This document shows, one piece after another, positions 45,287 to 54,642 of a stretch of 64,000 bases of DNA. This DNA comes from Psychrosphaera sp. B3R10 (GTDB lineage Bacteria > Pseudomonadota > Gammaproteobacteria > Enterobacterales > Alteromonadaceae), in the NCBI RefSeq assembly GCF_018861025.1, contig NZ_JAHKQH010000037.1, positions 62,001-126,000 on the forward strand, given 5' to 3'. The notes below the pieces were generated by a model. That model searched no databases. It was given only the letters and a program-made list of their open reading frames with translations, and was not told where the DNA came from. The position numbers were made by a program, and so were the translations under genes. Each line of letters starts with the position of its first letter. Position 1 is the first letter of the stretch.

Positions 45287-46309
45287 GTGCCAATAACAAA
45301 CGTTAACATTACTGAACTAGCAGACGCCATCGTTCTCGATGACGTAACGGATGTATTTTACCGTAGTTTAGTATACTCCCATTTTTCTAGATGTGACGCC
45401 GACCCAAAGAACAAAATGGAAGCTGAACTCGACGCTAAGTTAGAGGTCAAGCTCGCAAGGCAGCTAAATTGGGCCGCGTCTTTAACAAGTTTAGATACCG
45501 TAAATCATAAGTTTAGCCATTTTATTGAAATGCTTCACATGGGGCTGCTAACGCAAGCTAAACTCACCGCTATTTTAACCGATAATTATTGGTTAGCTCA
45601 GGCATTTAAAGACGTAAAAATTAAGTTGAATTTGCCGACAGATGTCGAATTTTATGTTTTAGATCATAAAAAAGGCGATCCTTTGAGTGAGGTGATTAAC
45701 TCTATTTGTTGGCGTTATTATTATTTGCAATTAAGTGAACCGTGCCGCCAATTGTTAATACAGTTAGTCAATTTGTCTCGTTCGTTTGTACATTACTCAC
45801 AGCTTATCTGTGAAGAAGAAGGTCATTCAGTCAGAGCGGATGATTTTTATAACTTAGCCTTTTTTAATGGGTTTCCTACTTATGTTATGTTGCGATTATT
45901 TGACCGCACCGTGCAAAGTTTAAAACAGGAGCGCCTTAATTTAATTCCAATCGAAAATTTTGCCGAGCGAAAACAAGTCGACGCGTATCAAATAAACGGT
46001 GATATTTTGTTGAGTTTTTTAAAGTTCGATGAATTTGTAAAGCCACATGTTTTTGACTGTATTAACGTTCCAGCTCCTATTCAAAGCAACTTGATTAATG
46101 GAAAAGAATGTCCGGATTTAAAAACTAAAACTTTTCTCGCAGGACGAACTCAGGCAATTAAAAATTTGATGGTTGAAAGCCAAGTATTAACCGCGCAACA
46201 AATCTTAAATTATAATCAACAAATTGGTATTAATTTTGAGTTTCAAAACCTGGAAAGTTTGCATGAGAAGTACGCTAGCCCGATGGCAAAGTTGTTTAAT
46301 GTAACCTAA
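45287..46309 (+). CDS. Cytoplasmic protein of unknown function
   Basis: About 340 residues, largely helical, without signal peptide or membrane segments. I chose the GTG at 45287 because GGGAGGA lies 6 bases upstream; the frame stays open to a TTG at 45266. Hydrophobic helices such as ICWRYYYLQLSEPCRQLLIQLVN and the general size recall HDOD-type regulators, but the signature histidine/aspartate cannot be placed with confidence, so I leave it unassigned. It is a single gene between the dipeptidase and bamE. Confidence 0.7.
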   Translation: MPITNVNITELADAIVLDDVTDVFYRSLVYSHFSRCDADPKNKMEAELDAKLEVKLARQLNWAASLTSLDTVNHKFSHFIEMLHMGLLTQAKLTAILTDNYWLAQAFKDVKIKLNLPTDVEFYVLDHKKGDPLSEVINSICWRYYYLQLSEPCRQLLIQLVNLSRSFVHYSQLICEEEGHSVRADDFYNLAFFNGFPTYVMLRLFDRTVQSLKQERLNLIPIENFAERKQVDAYQINGDILLSFLKFDEFVKPHVFDCINVPAPIQSNLINGKECPDLKTKTFLAGRTQAIKNLMVESQVLTAQQILNYNQQIGINFEFQNLESLHEKYASPMAKLFNVT

Positions 46310-46450
46310 TTATAACTTGGCCAAGTACAATCGTGCGATTTATGAATATTGTGGTACAGATTAAATTTTGATTCTGCTAATATTACGGAACTTTTTCCAT
46401 TAACGATGTCAAACTAGACAATTGTTTACAACTCATACAGCAGTATTTTC

Positions 46451-46792
46451 ATGAAAATTTTTCTCGCAATCTTTATATCACTAGCTCTTTCAGCCTGCAG
46501 TACGTGGGTCTACAAATATGACATTACACAAGGTAACTTTCTTAACCAAGATGATGTTAATAAATTACGAGTAGAAATGACGCAAGAGCAAGTTAAGTAT
46601 GTACTTGGAACTCCGGTTCTGGAAAATCCTTTTTCGTCAGACAAGTGGCACTATATCCACACCAATAAGTCGGGTAAAACAGATATAACGATACGTCGTG
46701 AGCTTATTATTATCTTCAAAGACGGTAAGTTGTTTGAAATTGAAGGTGATTACAAAAGACCAGAACAATTTGAAACCCCGCTAGAGTCTTAA
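46451..46792 (+). CDS. bamE: Outer membrane assembly lipoprotein BamE
   Basis: BamE (SmpA/OmlA) is a small lipoprotein of the BAM complex that inserts beta-barrels. The 113 residues have the lipobox LALSAC and the conserved sequence ITQGNFLNQDDVNKL, then MTQEQVKYVLGTP and DKWHYIH. Family members are about 110-120 residues. Its position next to rnfH, ratA and smpB is conserved in gammaproteobacteria. Confidence 0.95.
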   Translation: MKIFLAIFISLALSACSTWVYKYDITQGNFLNQDDVNKLRVEMTQEQVKYVLGTPVLENPFSSDKWHYIHTNKSGKTDITIRRELIIIFKDGKLFEIEGDYKRPEQFETPLES

Positions 46793-46835
46793 TTCTATAG
46801 GCTATCAATGACCAAAATTGGTAGAAAATACACAC

Positions 46836-46863
46836 AAAAAAGGTGGCTTTAGCCACCTTTTTT
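46836..46863. terminator. Bidirectional terminator between bamE and rnfH
   Basis: AAAAAAGGTGGC pairs perfectly with GCCACCTTTTTT over a 4-base loop, with A- and T-runs on either side, between convergent genes. The T-run touches the rnfH stop codon. Confidence 0.9.
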
Positions 46864-47209
46864 ATTCGGCTTGTTTTTTCCTTGGATTGACTCTGCCGCC
46901 GGTAACTTTGTCAGCTCGGCCTTCTTCAATTGCCTTTTCCGCACGGCGCTTCCTAACTTCTTTTGGATCGGCAATTAGAGGGCGATAAATTTCAATTCTG
47001 TCGCCAGCCACTAATCCTTGGCTTAACTTACAAGTTCGCGACCAGATCCCGACCTTGTTATTAGCCAAATCAATTTCTGAATGTTTGGCAAGGATACCGC
47101 TGAATTTAATCGCGTGTTCGACGTCAAAATTAGCAGGGACGTCAAGCTCCAATAAGGTTTGCTGTTCCGGTGTTGCGTACGCAATTTCGATAGTAATTTT
47201 GTTATCCAT
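46862..47209 (-). CDS. rnfH: RnfH/RatB family ubiquitin-like-fold protein
   Basis: A 115-residue cytoplasmic protein of the UPF0125 (RnfH/RatB) family. Markers are ITIEIAYATPEQQTLLEL, VGIWSRTCKLSQGLVAGDRIEIYRPL and the basic tail DPKEVRKRRAEKA. The start at 47209 gives the standard N-terminus MDNKITIEIAYA and overlaps the end of ratA by 8 bp, which indicates translational coupling. The molecular role is not settled. Confidence 0.9.
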   Translation of the reverse strand: MDNKITIEIAYATPEQQTLLELDVPANFDVEHAIKFSGILAKHSEIDLANNKVGIWSRTCKLSQGLVAGDRIEIYRPLIADPKEVRKRRAEKAIEEGRADKVTGGRVNPRKKQAE

Positions 47210-47633
47210 AAACAACTTTAGCCCGTTGCGAAAAAGCATTGACCATATTAACCGCAACTTGGTTAAATATTTTGCCAAATGCCAATTCAATCATTTTAGA
47301 AGAAAATTCAAACTCTAATTGTAATTCGACTTTACACGCATTGCTATCGAGTTCTGTAAACACCCATTGCCCCGTTAGGAACTTAAATGGACCATTAACT
47401 AAAGAAAGTTCGATGGATTTACCAGGGTGTAGTTTATTGTGCGTGGTAAACCACTTTTCGATCCCGGCTTTTTTAATCAACAAAGAACCTTCAATTTCGT
47501 TATCATTAATGTATTTACTCGATGCCTTTGCACAATTTGGAATAAATTGCGGGTATGCATTAATGTCGTTCACTAAGTCGAACATTTGTTGGCCGTTAAA
47601 CATAACGAGCGCACTGCGTGAAATTTGAGCCAT
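47202..47633 (-). CDS. ratA: RatA-type START-like/COQ10 family protein
   Basis: A 143-residue polyketide-cyclase/START-like protein. In E. coli RatA was reported to block 70S ribosome association, while related COQ10 proteins bind ubiquinone. Conserved features are the N-terminal ISRSALVMFNGQQMFDLVNDINAYPQFIPNC and the final QVAVNMVNAFSQRAKVVYG. It is divergent from smpB with a 111-bp spacer, an arrangement kept across gammaproteobacteria. Confidence 0.9.
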   Translation of the reverse strand: MAQISRSALVMFNGQQMFDLVNDINAYPQFIPNCAKASSKYINDNEIEGSLLIKKAGIEKWFTTHNKLHPGKSIELSLVNGPFKFLTGQWVFTELDSNACKVELQLEFEFSSKMIELAFGKIFNQVAVNMVNAFSQRAKVVYG

Positions 47634-47744
47634 AACAACTGGTTGAGATGATAATTAAGAGAATTTCGGTATTCTAACAAACTTGGATAGAAAATGGCGG
47701 ATAAATGGTTATAATCCGAGGTTCATTAATACTAAGATAAGAAT

Positions 47745-48224
47745 ATGTCCAACAAAAAATCAAAATCTTCTTCAAATACGATTGCCTTGAATAAAAAGGC
47801 ACGTCATGAATATCACCTCGACAAAAAGTTTGAGGCAGGTGTTGAACTTCATGGTTGGGAAGTGAAAAGTATTCGTGACGGAAAAGTGAATATTTCTGAC
47901 TCCTACGTATTTTTAAAAAATGGCGAAGTGTTTTTATTAAATTCACAAATTCAACCGTTGAATCAGGCCTCCTCACATGTCGTTTGCGAACCGAATCGTT
48001 CTCGTAAGTTGTTATTGAAACGCAGAGAGATTAACGAACTTGTCGGTGCTGTAGAACGCTCAGGTTACACTTTGGTTGCCACCGCGATGTATTGGAAGTT
48101 GAATTGGGTCAAAATTGAGTTTCATTTGGCTAAAGGTAAATTAAGCCATGATAAACGGACTGACATTAAAGATCGCGACTGGAATCGTCAAAAAGAACGT
48201 ATGATGAAACATTCGGTCAATTAA
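47745..48224 (+). CDS. smpB: SsrA-binding protein SmpB
   Basis: SmpB carries tmRNA to stalled ribosomes in trans-translation. The 159 residues are standard: [39 protein letters not shown], and the C-terminal tail [20 protein letters not shown], which enters the decoding site. The tmRNA gene is often nearby in this group, but the 190 bp after smpB do not contain it. Confidence 0.97.
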   Translation: MSNKKSKSSSNTIALNKKARHEYHLDKKFEAGVELHGWEVKSIRDGKVNISDSYVFLKNGEVFLLNSQIQPLNQASSHVVCEPNRSRKLLLKRREINELVGAVERSGYTLVATAMYWKLNWVKIEFHLAKGKLSHDKRTDIKDRDWNRQKERMMKHSVN

Positions 48225-48414
48225 TCTTGTTGCGCTTATCGATGACACAGTACTAAATAAGACGTTGCCGAGATTTGGTTTTCCGACCCGATTTACTGTC
48301 ATACTTTGCTCAGTCGTACTATGCTTTTAAAAGTTTGAAATTAATTTATCGATTTCCCGTTCTATTTTTAAAGTGATGTCAGTAGTGACGGGAAACTTAT
48401 GGAAGTTGTATTTT

Positions 48415-48933
48415 ATGCCTGAGCAGGAAAATCAGACAAAAAAACTTGTCGACGATAATATTTTATTACTAAACCAATTGGCCCAATTCGTTCAAGAACA
48501 GGCCAGTCAAATATATAGTTTACCTAACGAGCAGCTGCAAAGTGGCAGTATTGGTGCCCACGTTAGGCACATTATCGATCATTATTTAAGTGTGTTAGTC
48601 GACGGTGGTGTTGTCAATTATGACCAACGAGAACGAGACGCGAAGATTGAAATTAACGCAACTTATGCGGGCGATATTTTAAATGCACTGTGTTCCGAGT
48701 TATCTAACTTATCAAAAAGTGACTCGGTTAAAGTTGTGATTAGCACAAATGTCGAAGGTCCCTCATCTACCGTTGACAGTGCCTATGATCGAGAATTATG
48801 TTTTCTGCATTCGCATACAACTCACCATATGGCAATAATTCGTTTACTCGCAATACATAACAACATTGTTTTACCTTGTTATTTTGGTAAAGCGGCTTCC
48901 ACTCAAAAATTTGAAAAGAATGTGCAGTTTTAG
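48415..48933 (+). CDS. DinB-like four-helix protein
   Basis: About 172 residues of the DinB/YfiT-like helical fold. Metal-type histidines appear in GAHVRHIIDHY and LHSHTTHHMAIIRLLA, the places used for the His triad in this superfamily. The function is unknown; some members are bacillithiol or glutathione-type S-transferases. ATG at 48415 is chosen with GGAAG upstream; an in-frame ATG at 48373 is possible. Its last codons overlap the start of the NRDE-family gene. Confidence 0.72.
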   Translation: MPEQENQTKKLVDDNILLLNQLAQFVQEQASQIYSLPNEQLQSGSIGAHVRHIIDHYLSVLVDGGVVNYDQRERDAKIEINATYAGDILNALCSELSNLSKSDSVKVVISTNVEGPSSTVDSAYDRELCFLHSHTTHHMAIIRLLAIHNNIVLPCYFGKAASTQKFEKNVQF

Positions 48934-49729
48934 CTGGCAACAGTTTGGTGATACATTAACTGTGGTGTTTAATCGTGATGAATCAACAACACGAAGCAAG
49001 GCACAACACCCTAAATATTACACTGAAAACGGTGTACGATTTATAATGCCAAAAGACCCCGATGGTGATGGAAGTTGGATTGCAGCAAACGAATTTGGTT
49101 TTGTTTTTGTCTTACTGAATGACTATCAAGGGCAAGTAAAGCCACCGCAAACCTTAATATCACGGGGCCAGTTAATTCGTTCATTAGCGAGTTGTCGAGA
49201 CTGGCAAACGATAAAACAAAAAGTCGCTTGCTGGCCGTTATCCCAAAGCCAACCATTTCAACTCGGTGTTATTGCAGCCCAGCAGCAAATGTTTTGGCAC
49301 TACAATGGCTTGGTGTCTCAAATCACGCCTACAACACTGCCAAGCGCTTTGTTTTCCTCGGCTCACCCTGATGTTAAAAATATTGTTAAACTTCGCCACA
49401 ATCTACTGCAACGTACTAAAGCAAGCTGTGTTGAGGAGTTAGTGCAACTATTTAAGGGGCATAAACCTGATTTATCAGATGTAGCGAAACTGAATTTGCC
49501 GAATAGTCAAAAACATAAATGTGAAGCGATTAATGGTGATGTGATAAAAGCGGGAGAGGGCAATACGTATTCGATTTGTATGCATCGAGATGAGGCGAAT
49601 ACTCAATCTTTGTCATGTATAGAATTAAAAAATAGCAGTATTGAATTTTCTTATTGGGACGGCCAACCTTGTCAGGTTGACCGCCCAATTACAATGTCGT
49701 TGCCGCTAGTTACCGCAGATTTCTTCTAA
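48920..49729 (+). CDS. NRDE/TANGO2-family protein
   Basis: About 269 residues with the family hallmarks: an N-terminal MCSFSW and VVFNRDE (the NRDE motif), then WIAANEFGFVFVLLN. If Met1 is removed, Cys2 becomes an N-terminal residue as in Ntn-type amidohydrolases, which this family resembles; the human homologue TANGO2 is linked to haem/lipid metabolism. This start, overlapping the DinB-like gene by 14 bp, places Cys2 correctly, unlike the longer reading from 48866. Its 3' end overlaps the convergent vWA gene by 24 bp. Confidence 0.82.
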   Translation: MCSFSWQQFGDTLTVVFNRDESTTRSKAQHPKYYTENGVRFIMPKDPDGDGSWIAANEFGFVFVLLNDYQGQVKPPQTLISRGQLIRSLASCRDWQTIKQKVACWPLSQSQPFQLGVIAAQQQMFWHYNGLVSQITPTTLPSALFSSAHPDVKNIVKLRHNLLQRTKASCVEELVQLFKGHKPDLSDVAKLNLPNSQKHKCEAINGDVIKAGEGNTYSICMHRDEANTQSLSCIELKNSSIEFSYWDGQPCQVDRPITMSLPLVTADFF

Positions 49730-51334
49730 GGTATCTTTAGAAAATAAGAATTTATTATTTATGGTCGATTGTTTACTGGCCATAATGAGATAACTATCTG
49801 TTGTAGCACCAGTAATTTCCTCAGTTAGTGACACATAACCAATTGCAAAGTCAGGGTCAGTTCGAGTGAATGTAATGGCTGCGTTATCGTCAGAAAGTTG
49901 ATGTTCAAGTCCGCCTCTACACGCTTTTATTTGCCAATTGAAAATAGGCGTTTCTCTCGACCAACGTAATTTAGCTTGCCATAGCATTTCTGGTACTAAT
50001 GTTGTGCGTGCGCCGTTCAATGTTAATACTGCTTCAATGTCGGTGAACCCAGTGGCATCAAAGTCGTCACTAAACGAATCGTTACAGTTATCTAAAGAAC
50101 CACTATTATCAAGTTGTGCTTCTTCACTTGGCGTAACTGCCATAGTACATGGATAGTCATCGATGGCCTCAACGGTTAGAGTGTGTGAACCACTGCGTTT
50201 AGGCGTGGCATATGACATAACATAGAGTCCATCTTCGTATGTTTTGATTTTGGCAAAGGTTGATTGTAATAACCCATCGAGCTCGTCAAAGTTTTCTAAT
50301 TGATAGATGTTATCCGTTGCAGTAAATTCACTAAGAGTTGCTGTATCTGCTTCGTCACCAATAGCAATAAAATATAAGTCTTTACCTTTTGCCGCATTTA
50401 AAGCAGCGCTGGTTGACGAACTATCTGAGTTATGGACACCATCGGTAAACAAAATTAAGCTCCCGTAGCTCAGTAATTCAAGGGATATCTCATTTTGCCA
50501 TACTTCTGCACCTTGCTTAATTGCGCCGTATAGATTGGTTGAGTTGCCACCAATTTGCACCGCATCGAGCTGTTCGATTATCGCTTCTGGGTCCTGACTG
50601 TTTTCTATAACTACGTCGACTTCACTGTCAAATGACAAGATAGTAATTGACTGGTTTGGCAATAACTTTGATTCTTGCGTAACCGGATCGGCAATGACAT
50701 TTTTAATGGCATTTTTTATCGACGTTAATTCATCGTTAAACAATGAAGAGCTGACATCGATTACAAATACAGTTTGGTATTCGGCATTATAATTACTGAG
50801 TTTATCCACTTCTAAAAATGATTCTCGTGGAGAGATAACTGAACCATTCTCAAGGACGTTTAAGTAATCGGTAATATTTGACTTGTCTATTGAGTCAACT
50901 GCAGTACCAGTAAAACGGTCGATTAGGTGAAATGCAAAGGTTAGCACTGAAGGCGCTTCTTCTTGGAAGGCTAGGGCATTAAGGTTGTAGGCTTTAAAAT
51001 TCTCTGCAAGGCCATTACACACGATAGTAACATTATTGATATTGCCGATAGCTGTGCCGCTTCCGTTAGTAACTAGGCAGTCTAAATTGTCACTGCTGGT
51101 ATTAACGGTGACGGAATAAGTCGCATTTTCTTCAATTCGAGTTGGGGATGTAAATGCACCATTGTTCGTTATGGTTTCTAAGTTACCATTGACATAGATA
51201 CTGATCTCACCCGTTAAACCTTCAACGACACCTGCGACAGAGACTGTCCCTGCAAGTTCGCTATTTTTATCATCACTGCCTGAGCAGGCCATGTTTAATA
51301 CCAGAGAAGATAATAAAATTGCACGTTTAAACAT
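49706..51334 (-). CDS. von Willebrand factor A-domain lipoprotein
   Basis: A 542-residue lipoprotein (lipobox LNMAC). After a carboxypeptidase-like beta domain (about 28-110) comes a vWA domain (about 185-365) with the MIDAS motif DVSSS in VFVIDVSSSLF, a T in NLYGAIKQG's neighbourhood and D in ILFTDGVHNSDSS. A cysteine-containing C-terminal domain (about 390-540) follows. vWA domains bind proteins through a metal ion. It is the last gene of a three-gene operon with lpxL and the TcpQ-domain protein. Confidence 0.82.
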   Translation of the reverse strand: MFKRAILLSSLVLNMACSGSDDKNSELAGTVSVAGVVEGLTGEISIYVNGNLETITNNGAFTSPTRIEENATYSVTVNTSSDNLDCLVTNGSGTAIGNINNVTIVCNGLAENFKAYNLNALAFQEEAPSVLTFAFHLIDRFTGTAVDSIDKSNITDYLNVLENGSVISPRESFLEVDKLSNYNAEYQTVFVIDVSSSLFNDELTSIKNAIKNVIADPVTQESKLLPNQSITILSFDSEVDVVIENSQDPEAIIEQLDAVQIGGNSTNLYGAIKQGAEVWQNEISLELLSYGSLILFTDGVHNSDSSSTSAALNAAKGKDLYFIAIGDEADTATLSEFTATDNIYQLENFDELDGLLQSTFAKIKTYEDGLYVMSYATPKRSGSHTLTVEAIDDYPCTMAVTPSEEAQLDNSGSLDNCNDSFSDDFDATGFTDIEAVLTLNGARTTLVPEMLWQAKLRWSRETPIFNWQIKACRGGLEHQLSDDNAAITFTRTDPDFAIGYVSLTEEITGATTDSYLIMASKQSTINNKFLFSKDTLEEICGN

Positions 51335-51348
51335 TGATATTCCTTAAT

Positions 51349-52014
51349 TTAATTTCCTAATTCACGGCGCTCTTGTCTATACTTTTTTTCCATTTCCTGA
51401 TCTCTGCGCAACTGAGCAGAAGATAAGGTTAAGACACAAGAACTCGACATGTATTCGGTTTTGTTTGTCGTCAGAACAATCGTGCGTTCTTTTGGACAGT
51501 AGACTGAATCAACATGACCACCGTAGTCACCAGCAACAACTTTACTTATGGTGTCCACCAATGACTTCAGGTTACCTGACTCAGTAAAGTGCTGCTTAAT
51601 AATGTAATCGTATTTTAAATCCCAAATAACCGCGACGCCTTCTTCTTGAGCAAATCGCTCTAGGACGGTTTTTATCGTTTCGTTTTCTTTAAAACTACGT
51701 TTTTTATTTTCGCCTTCCCAGACTGGCGAGCCTGGGGATACTTCGTCACGTCGCAGTTCCAACAATTCTGTCGCGTTTCGTGGCGATTTAGGTAATTCGA
51801 TTGTAAAGTCGTCTAATCGACTGCCACCGGGTTTTATTGCTTTGCGGACTTCGGCATAAAACTTTGCGACACCTTTTGCCACAGGGTTTTCACTTGTTTG
51901 ATTACTGGCGTCTGTACCCCAGTAAATAAATCCAACAATAAGTAACAATAAAATACTTGGGAACAATATTTTTCCCATCAATCCCGAGTGTTTTTTAACT
52001 GGTTTATTCGTCAT
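51349..52014 (-). CDS. Membrane protein with TcpQ-type C-terminal domain
   Basis: About 221 residues: a cytoplasmic stretch, one membrane helix (about 15-33) and a periplasmic part whose C-terminal half (about 120-205) fits the toxin-coregulated pilus Q C-terminal domain: FKENETIKTVLERFAQEEG, VIWDLKYDYII and LVDTISKVV. Such domains occur in secretin-associated and pilus assembly proteins. The start at 52014 is the ATG after the lpxL stop (13-bp gap); the open frame extends 37 codons into lpxL and was rejected. The vWA gene follows after 14 bp. Confidence 0.75.
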   Translation of the reverse strand: MTNKPVKKHSGLMGKILFPSILLLLIVGFIYWGTDASNQTSENPVAKGVAKFYAEVRKAIKPGGSRLDDFTIELPKSPRNATELLELRRDEVSPGSPVWEGENKKRSFKENETIKTVLERFAQEEGVAVIWDLKYDYIIKQHFTESGNLKSLVDTISKVVAGDYGGHVDSVYCPKERTIVLTTNKTEYMSSSCVLTLSSAQLRRDQEMEKKYRQERRELGN

Positions 52015-52027
52015 TGTTTTTCTATTT

Positions 52028-52993
52028 TTATTTATACAACGAAGGATCTGCTTCGTTAGGTCTGGTTTTAAATCGGCGGTGAACCCACATATACTGTTCC
52101 ATGTTATCTGCAACGGCTTCTTCAACCCACTGATTGACTAATGTCGCATTGGCTTCAGCATTGTCACCTGGATAATTTTCAAGTGGCGGTAAAAATTCGA
52201 TTTCGTACCCTTGAGTGCCGGGTAATCTTTTCAATTTTGTCGGTATCGTCGTGGCATTTTTATGTGAGGCAAATATCTCTGTGCCCGTCGTTGTCGCCGC
52301 TTGTGCAACATCAAAAAACGGTACAAATACACTGCGTTTTTTACCATAATCGTGATCGGGCAAATACACGGTGACTTCACCTTTTGATAACGCTTTTAGC
52401 AATCCTTTAACATCCCATTTACCCACCATATACTTATTTGAAACACAGCGTCCGCGATATTGAACCCATTCGAGCACTTTATTATTGTGTGGTCGATAAA
52501 AACCAACACATGGATAGCCTTTTTCGCCCAATACGCGCGCCATCATTTCGAGGGGTAAAACATGGAAAAACAATAAAAAAATACCTTTTCCCTGAGCCAA
52601 CGCGGAATCTATATGTTGTTGCCCTTTGACGTGGACAATTGATTGCACTCGCCATTTTGGCCACCACCAGGACATCCCGCTTTCAAATAAAGCGATACCT
52701 GCATTTTTAAAATTAGTTAATACCAATTTCTTACGCTCGTCCTCAGGCATATTAGGAAAACAAAGTTGCAGATTTGTTAGCGCTATGTCGCGACGACGTT
52801 TCATTATTTTATGAAGTAAAGAACCAATTCCACTCCCTAAACGAAATTGAATTGTCAAAGGCAACCAACTCAACAAGTAGAGAAATGAAATGCCAATCCA
52901 CGTGAGCCAAAATTTAGGCGCAAGCAATGACAAAGAAAACTTTGGCGCTTGAAACTTTTTAGATACAGAAGTTGTACTCAAAACAATTACCAA
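52028..52993 (-). CDS. lpxL: Lipid A biosynthesis acyltransferase (LpxL/LpxM family)
   Basis: An inner-membrane enzyme that adds a secondary acyl chain to Kdo2-lipid IVA. The 321-residue frame has one N-terminal membrane helix (about 27-50), ALTNLQLCFP, the catalytic HX4E in FFHVLPLE, GFYRPHNN, VTVYLPDHDYG and MWVHRRFKTRP at the end, all typical. No ATG is available near the N-terminus; the start is a TTG (52993, or 52981). It heads an operon with the TcpQ-domain and vWA genes. Confidence 0.9.
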   Translation of the reverse strand: MVIVLSTTSVSKKFQAPKFSLSLLAPKFWLTWIGISFLYLLSWLPLTIQFRLGSGIGSLLHKIMKRRRDIALTNLQLCFPNMPEDERKKLVLTNFKNAGIALFESGMSWWWPKWRVQSIVHVKGQQHIDSALAQGKGIFLLFFHVLPLEMMARVLGEKGYPCVGFYRPHNNKVLEWVQYRGRCVSNKYMVGKWDVKGLLKALSKGEVTVYLPDHDYGKKRSVFVPFFDVAQAATTTGTEIFASHKNATTIPTKLKRLPGTQGYEIEFLPPLENYPGDNAEANATLVNQWVEEAVADNMEQYMWVHRRFKTRPNEADPSLYK

Positions 52994-53053
52994 TTGAAAA
53001 TGTTGTGGGAATTTTACCCCAACCGTGGGGTATTGATAACCTTTAATTTGACA

Positions 53054-53080
53054 TAAAAAAAGGAGCGATACGCTCCTTTT
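53054..53080 (-). terminator. Terminator downstream of tolC
   Basis: AAAAGGAGCG and CGCTCCTTTT pair over a 3-base loop. On the minus strand the stem is followed by a run of T, placing it at the end of the tolC transcript. Confidence 0.85.
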
Positions 53081-53097
53081 AATAAATTAGTTTTTGG

Positions 53098-54429
53098 TTA
53101 GCTCGCGCTTAACCCTGAATTAACAGCGTTAACATCTTCTGCTGTTAACAAACCTGAGGCTTGTTTAAGGTTCATCATGGCCAAAATATAGTCATAACGA
53201 GTAGAAGATAGCTGGCTTTTTGCACGGTATAAATTTTGTGTGCTGTCTAATACATCAACGATTGTACGTGTACCCACTTCAAAACCTGCTTGAGTCGCTT
53301 TTAATGCGCTTTCTGCTGATATGACTGATTGTTCTAATGCTTTGATCGTTGAAACTAATGCCGTAACGTCTGCATAAGATGTACGAACTAAGCGAACCAC
53401 AGCACGGTGCGTTTCTTCACGGTCTTCGCTGGCATACACATAATTTGCTTGAGCTTGACGAACTGCACTGGAGGTTGCGCCACCAGAATATAATGGCACG
53501 TTAAGCGTTAATCCGATTGAGTTGCTGTTTAGCGCTTCAGTATCAAATGTACTTAAGTCAGTATCTTGTGAGCTTATTGACGCATTTAACGTCAAGGTTG
53601 GGTAGTGACCAGCACGAGCTCGTTTAATATCAAACTTTGTCGCTTCTAAAACTAATTCTTTTGCTTTAAGTTCTAAATTATTATTTTCAGATTTAGTGAC
53701 CCACTGCTGTACTTTTAATGGTTTTGGCAATGTTGCAGAGAATCGTTCAGTATTTAAGCCGTCAAATTTGGCATAATATTTACCGGTAATTTCTCGGATG
53801 GCTTCTTTTGCAATTTCAACGCTGTTGCTTGCGCGGATTTCAGAAGCGACTGAGTTATCATATTTGGCCTGCGCTTCATGTACATCAGTAATTGCAGTTA
53901 ATCCAACGTTAAATCGTTGTTTGGTTTGTTCAAGTTGACGTTCGATGGCTTTCTTTTCAGCCTGTACAAATTCCAAATTATCTTTGGCTTTTAATATATC
54001 GAAATAGGCTTTAGTAACGCGAGAAATTAGCGCTTGTTTCGCCAAGTCATAACCCGCCTGCGCTTGTAATGCACGCTTTTCAGCAGCATCAAGTGAATAC
54101 CAGGTATCCATTCTGAAAATGGCTTGGGACAAAGAAATACCGTATTGTAAATCTGTATATTCGTTGTCATTGACAGCAAACGTAGTTGAATCGATTGATT
54201 CAGAATTTGACAATGTATAAGAACCCGTCAGGCTGACACTTGGTAGTAAACCAGAAAATGCGGTTTTTTCAGATTCTCTTGCGATATCGTATTGTGCCTT
54301 TGCCTTTAAAGTGGCAGGATCATTTCGCATTGCATCTTTGTATGCGTCTAAAAGACTTGTAGCAGATGTTGGCAAACTTGCAGCTGTAAACAATATCGCT
54401 AAAGATGCGGTTAAAAATGATTTTCTCAT
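53098..54429 (-). CDS. tolC: TolC-type outer membrane channel
   Basis: TolC is the trimeric outer-membrane duct for type I secretion and RND/MFS efflux pumps. The 443 residues have a signal peptide (cleavage near TSATS), the start LLDAYKDAMRNDPATLKAKAQ, two homologous halves each with strands and long coiled coils, and the block VGLTAITDVHEAQAKYDNS in half one mirrored by VGTRTIVDVLDSTQNLYRAK in half two. It is read divergently from nudF, as in many gammaproteobacteria, and ends at a good terminator. Confidence 0.94.
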   Translation of the reverse strand: MRKSFLTASLAILFTAASLPTSATSLLDAYKDAMRNDPATLKAKAQYDIARESEKTAFSGLLPSVSLTGSYTLSNSESIDSTTFAVNDNEYTDLQYGISLSQAIFRMDTWYSLDAAEKRALQAQAGYDLAKQALISRVTKAYFDILKAKDNLEFVQAEKKAIERQLEQTKQRFNVGLTAITDVHEAQAKYDNSVASEIRASNSVEIAKEAIREITGKYYAKFDGLNTERFSATLPKPLKVQQWVTKSENNNLELKAKELVLEATKFDIKRARAGHYPTLTLNASISSQDTDLSTFDTEALNSNSIGLTLNVPLYSGGATSSAVRQAQANYVYASEDREETHRAVVRLVRTSYADVTALVSTIKALEQSVISAESALKATQAGFEVGTRTIVDVLDSTQNLYRAKSQLSSTRYDYILAMMNLKQASGLLTAEDVNAVNSGLSAS

Positions 54430-54642
54430 CGTGTTTCCTTAGTTGAAAGCGAATTTCCAAATACATATATTGGGTTAATTGTCAGCATTGTAACGTTTCT
54501 AATTGATATAAGTAACGTTTTAGTCGTAATAAAACAATGCTAAATGTAACAGAATATGTGCTTTTCTCTCTTTATTATAATCAAGTTGTATTAGAAGTCT
54601 CTAATATAAGTAAATAATTTTACTCTAAAACGGACAATTTAT

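Noticed and set aside
48225-48414. Possible tmRNA (ssrA) after smpB
   Set aside because: The gap is only 190 bp, shorter than a tmRNA, and no tRNA-like ends or tag-encoding frame were seen.
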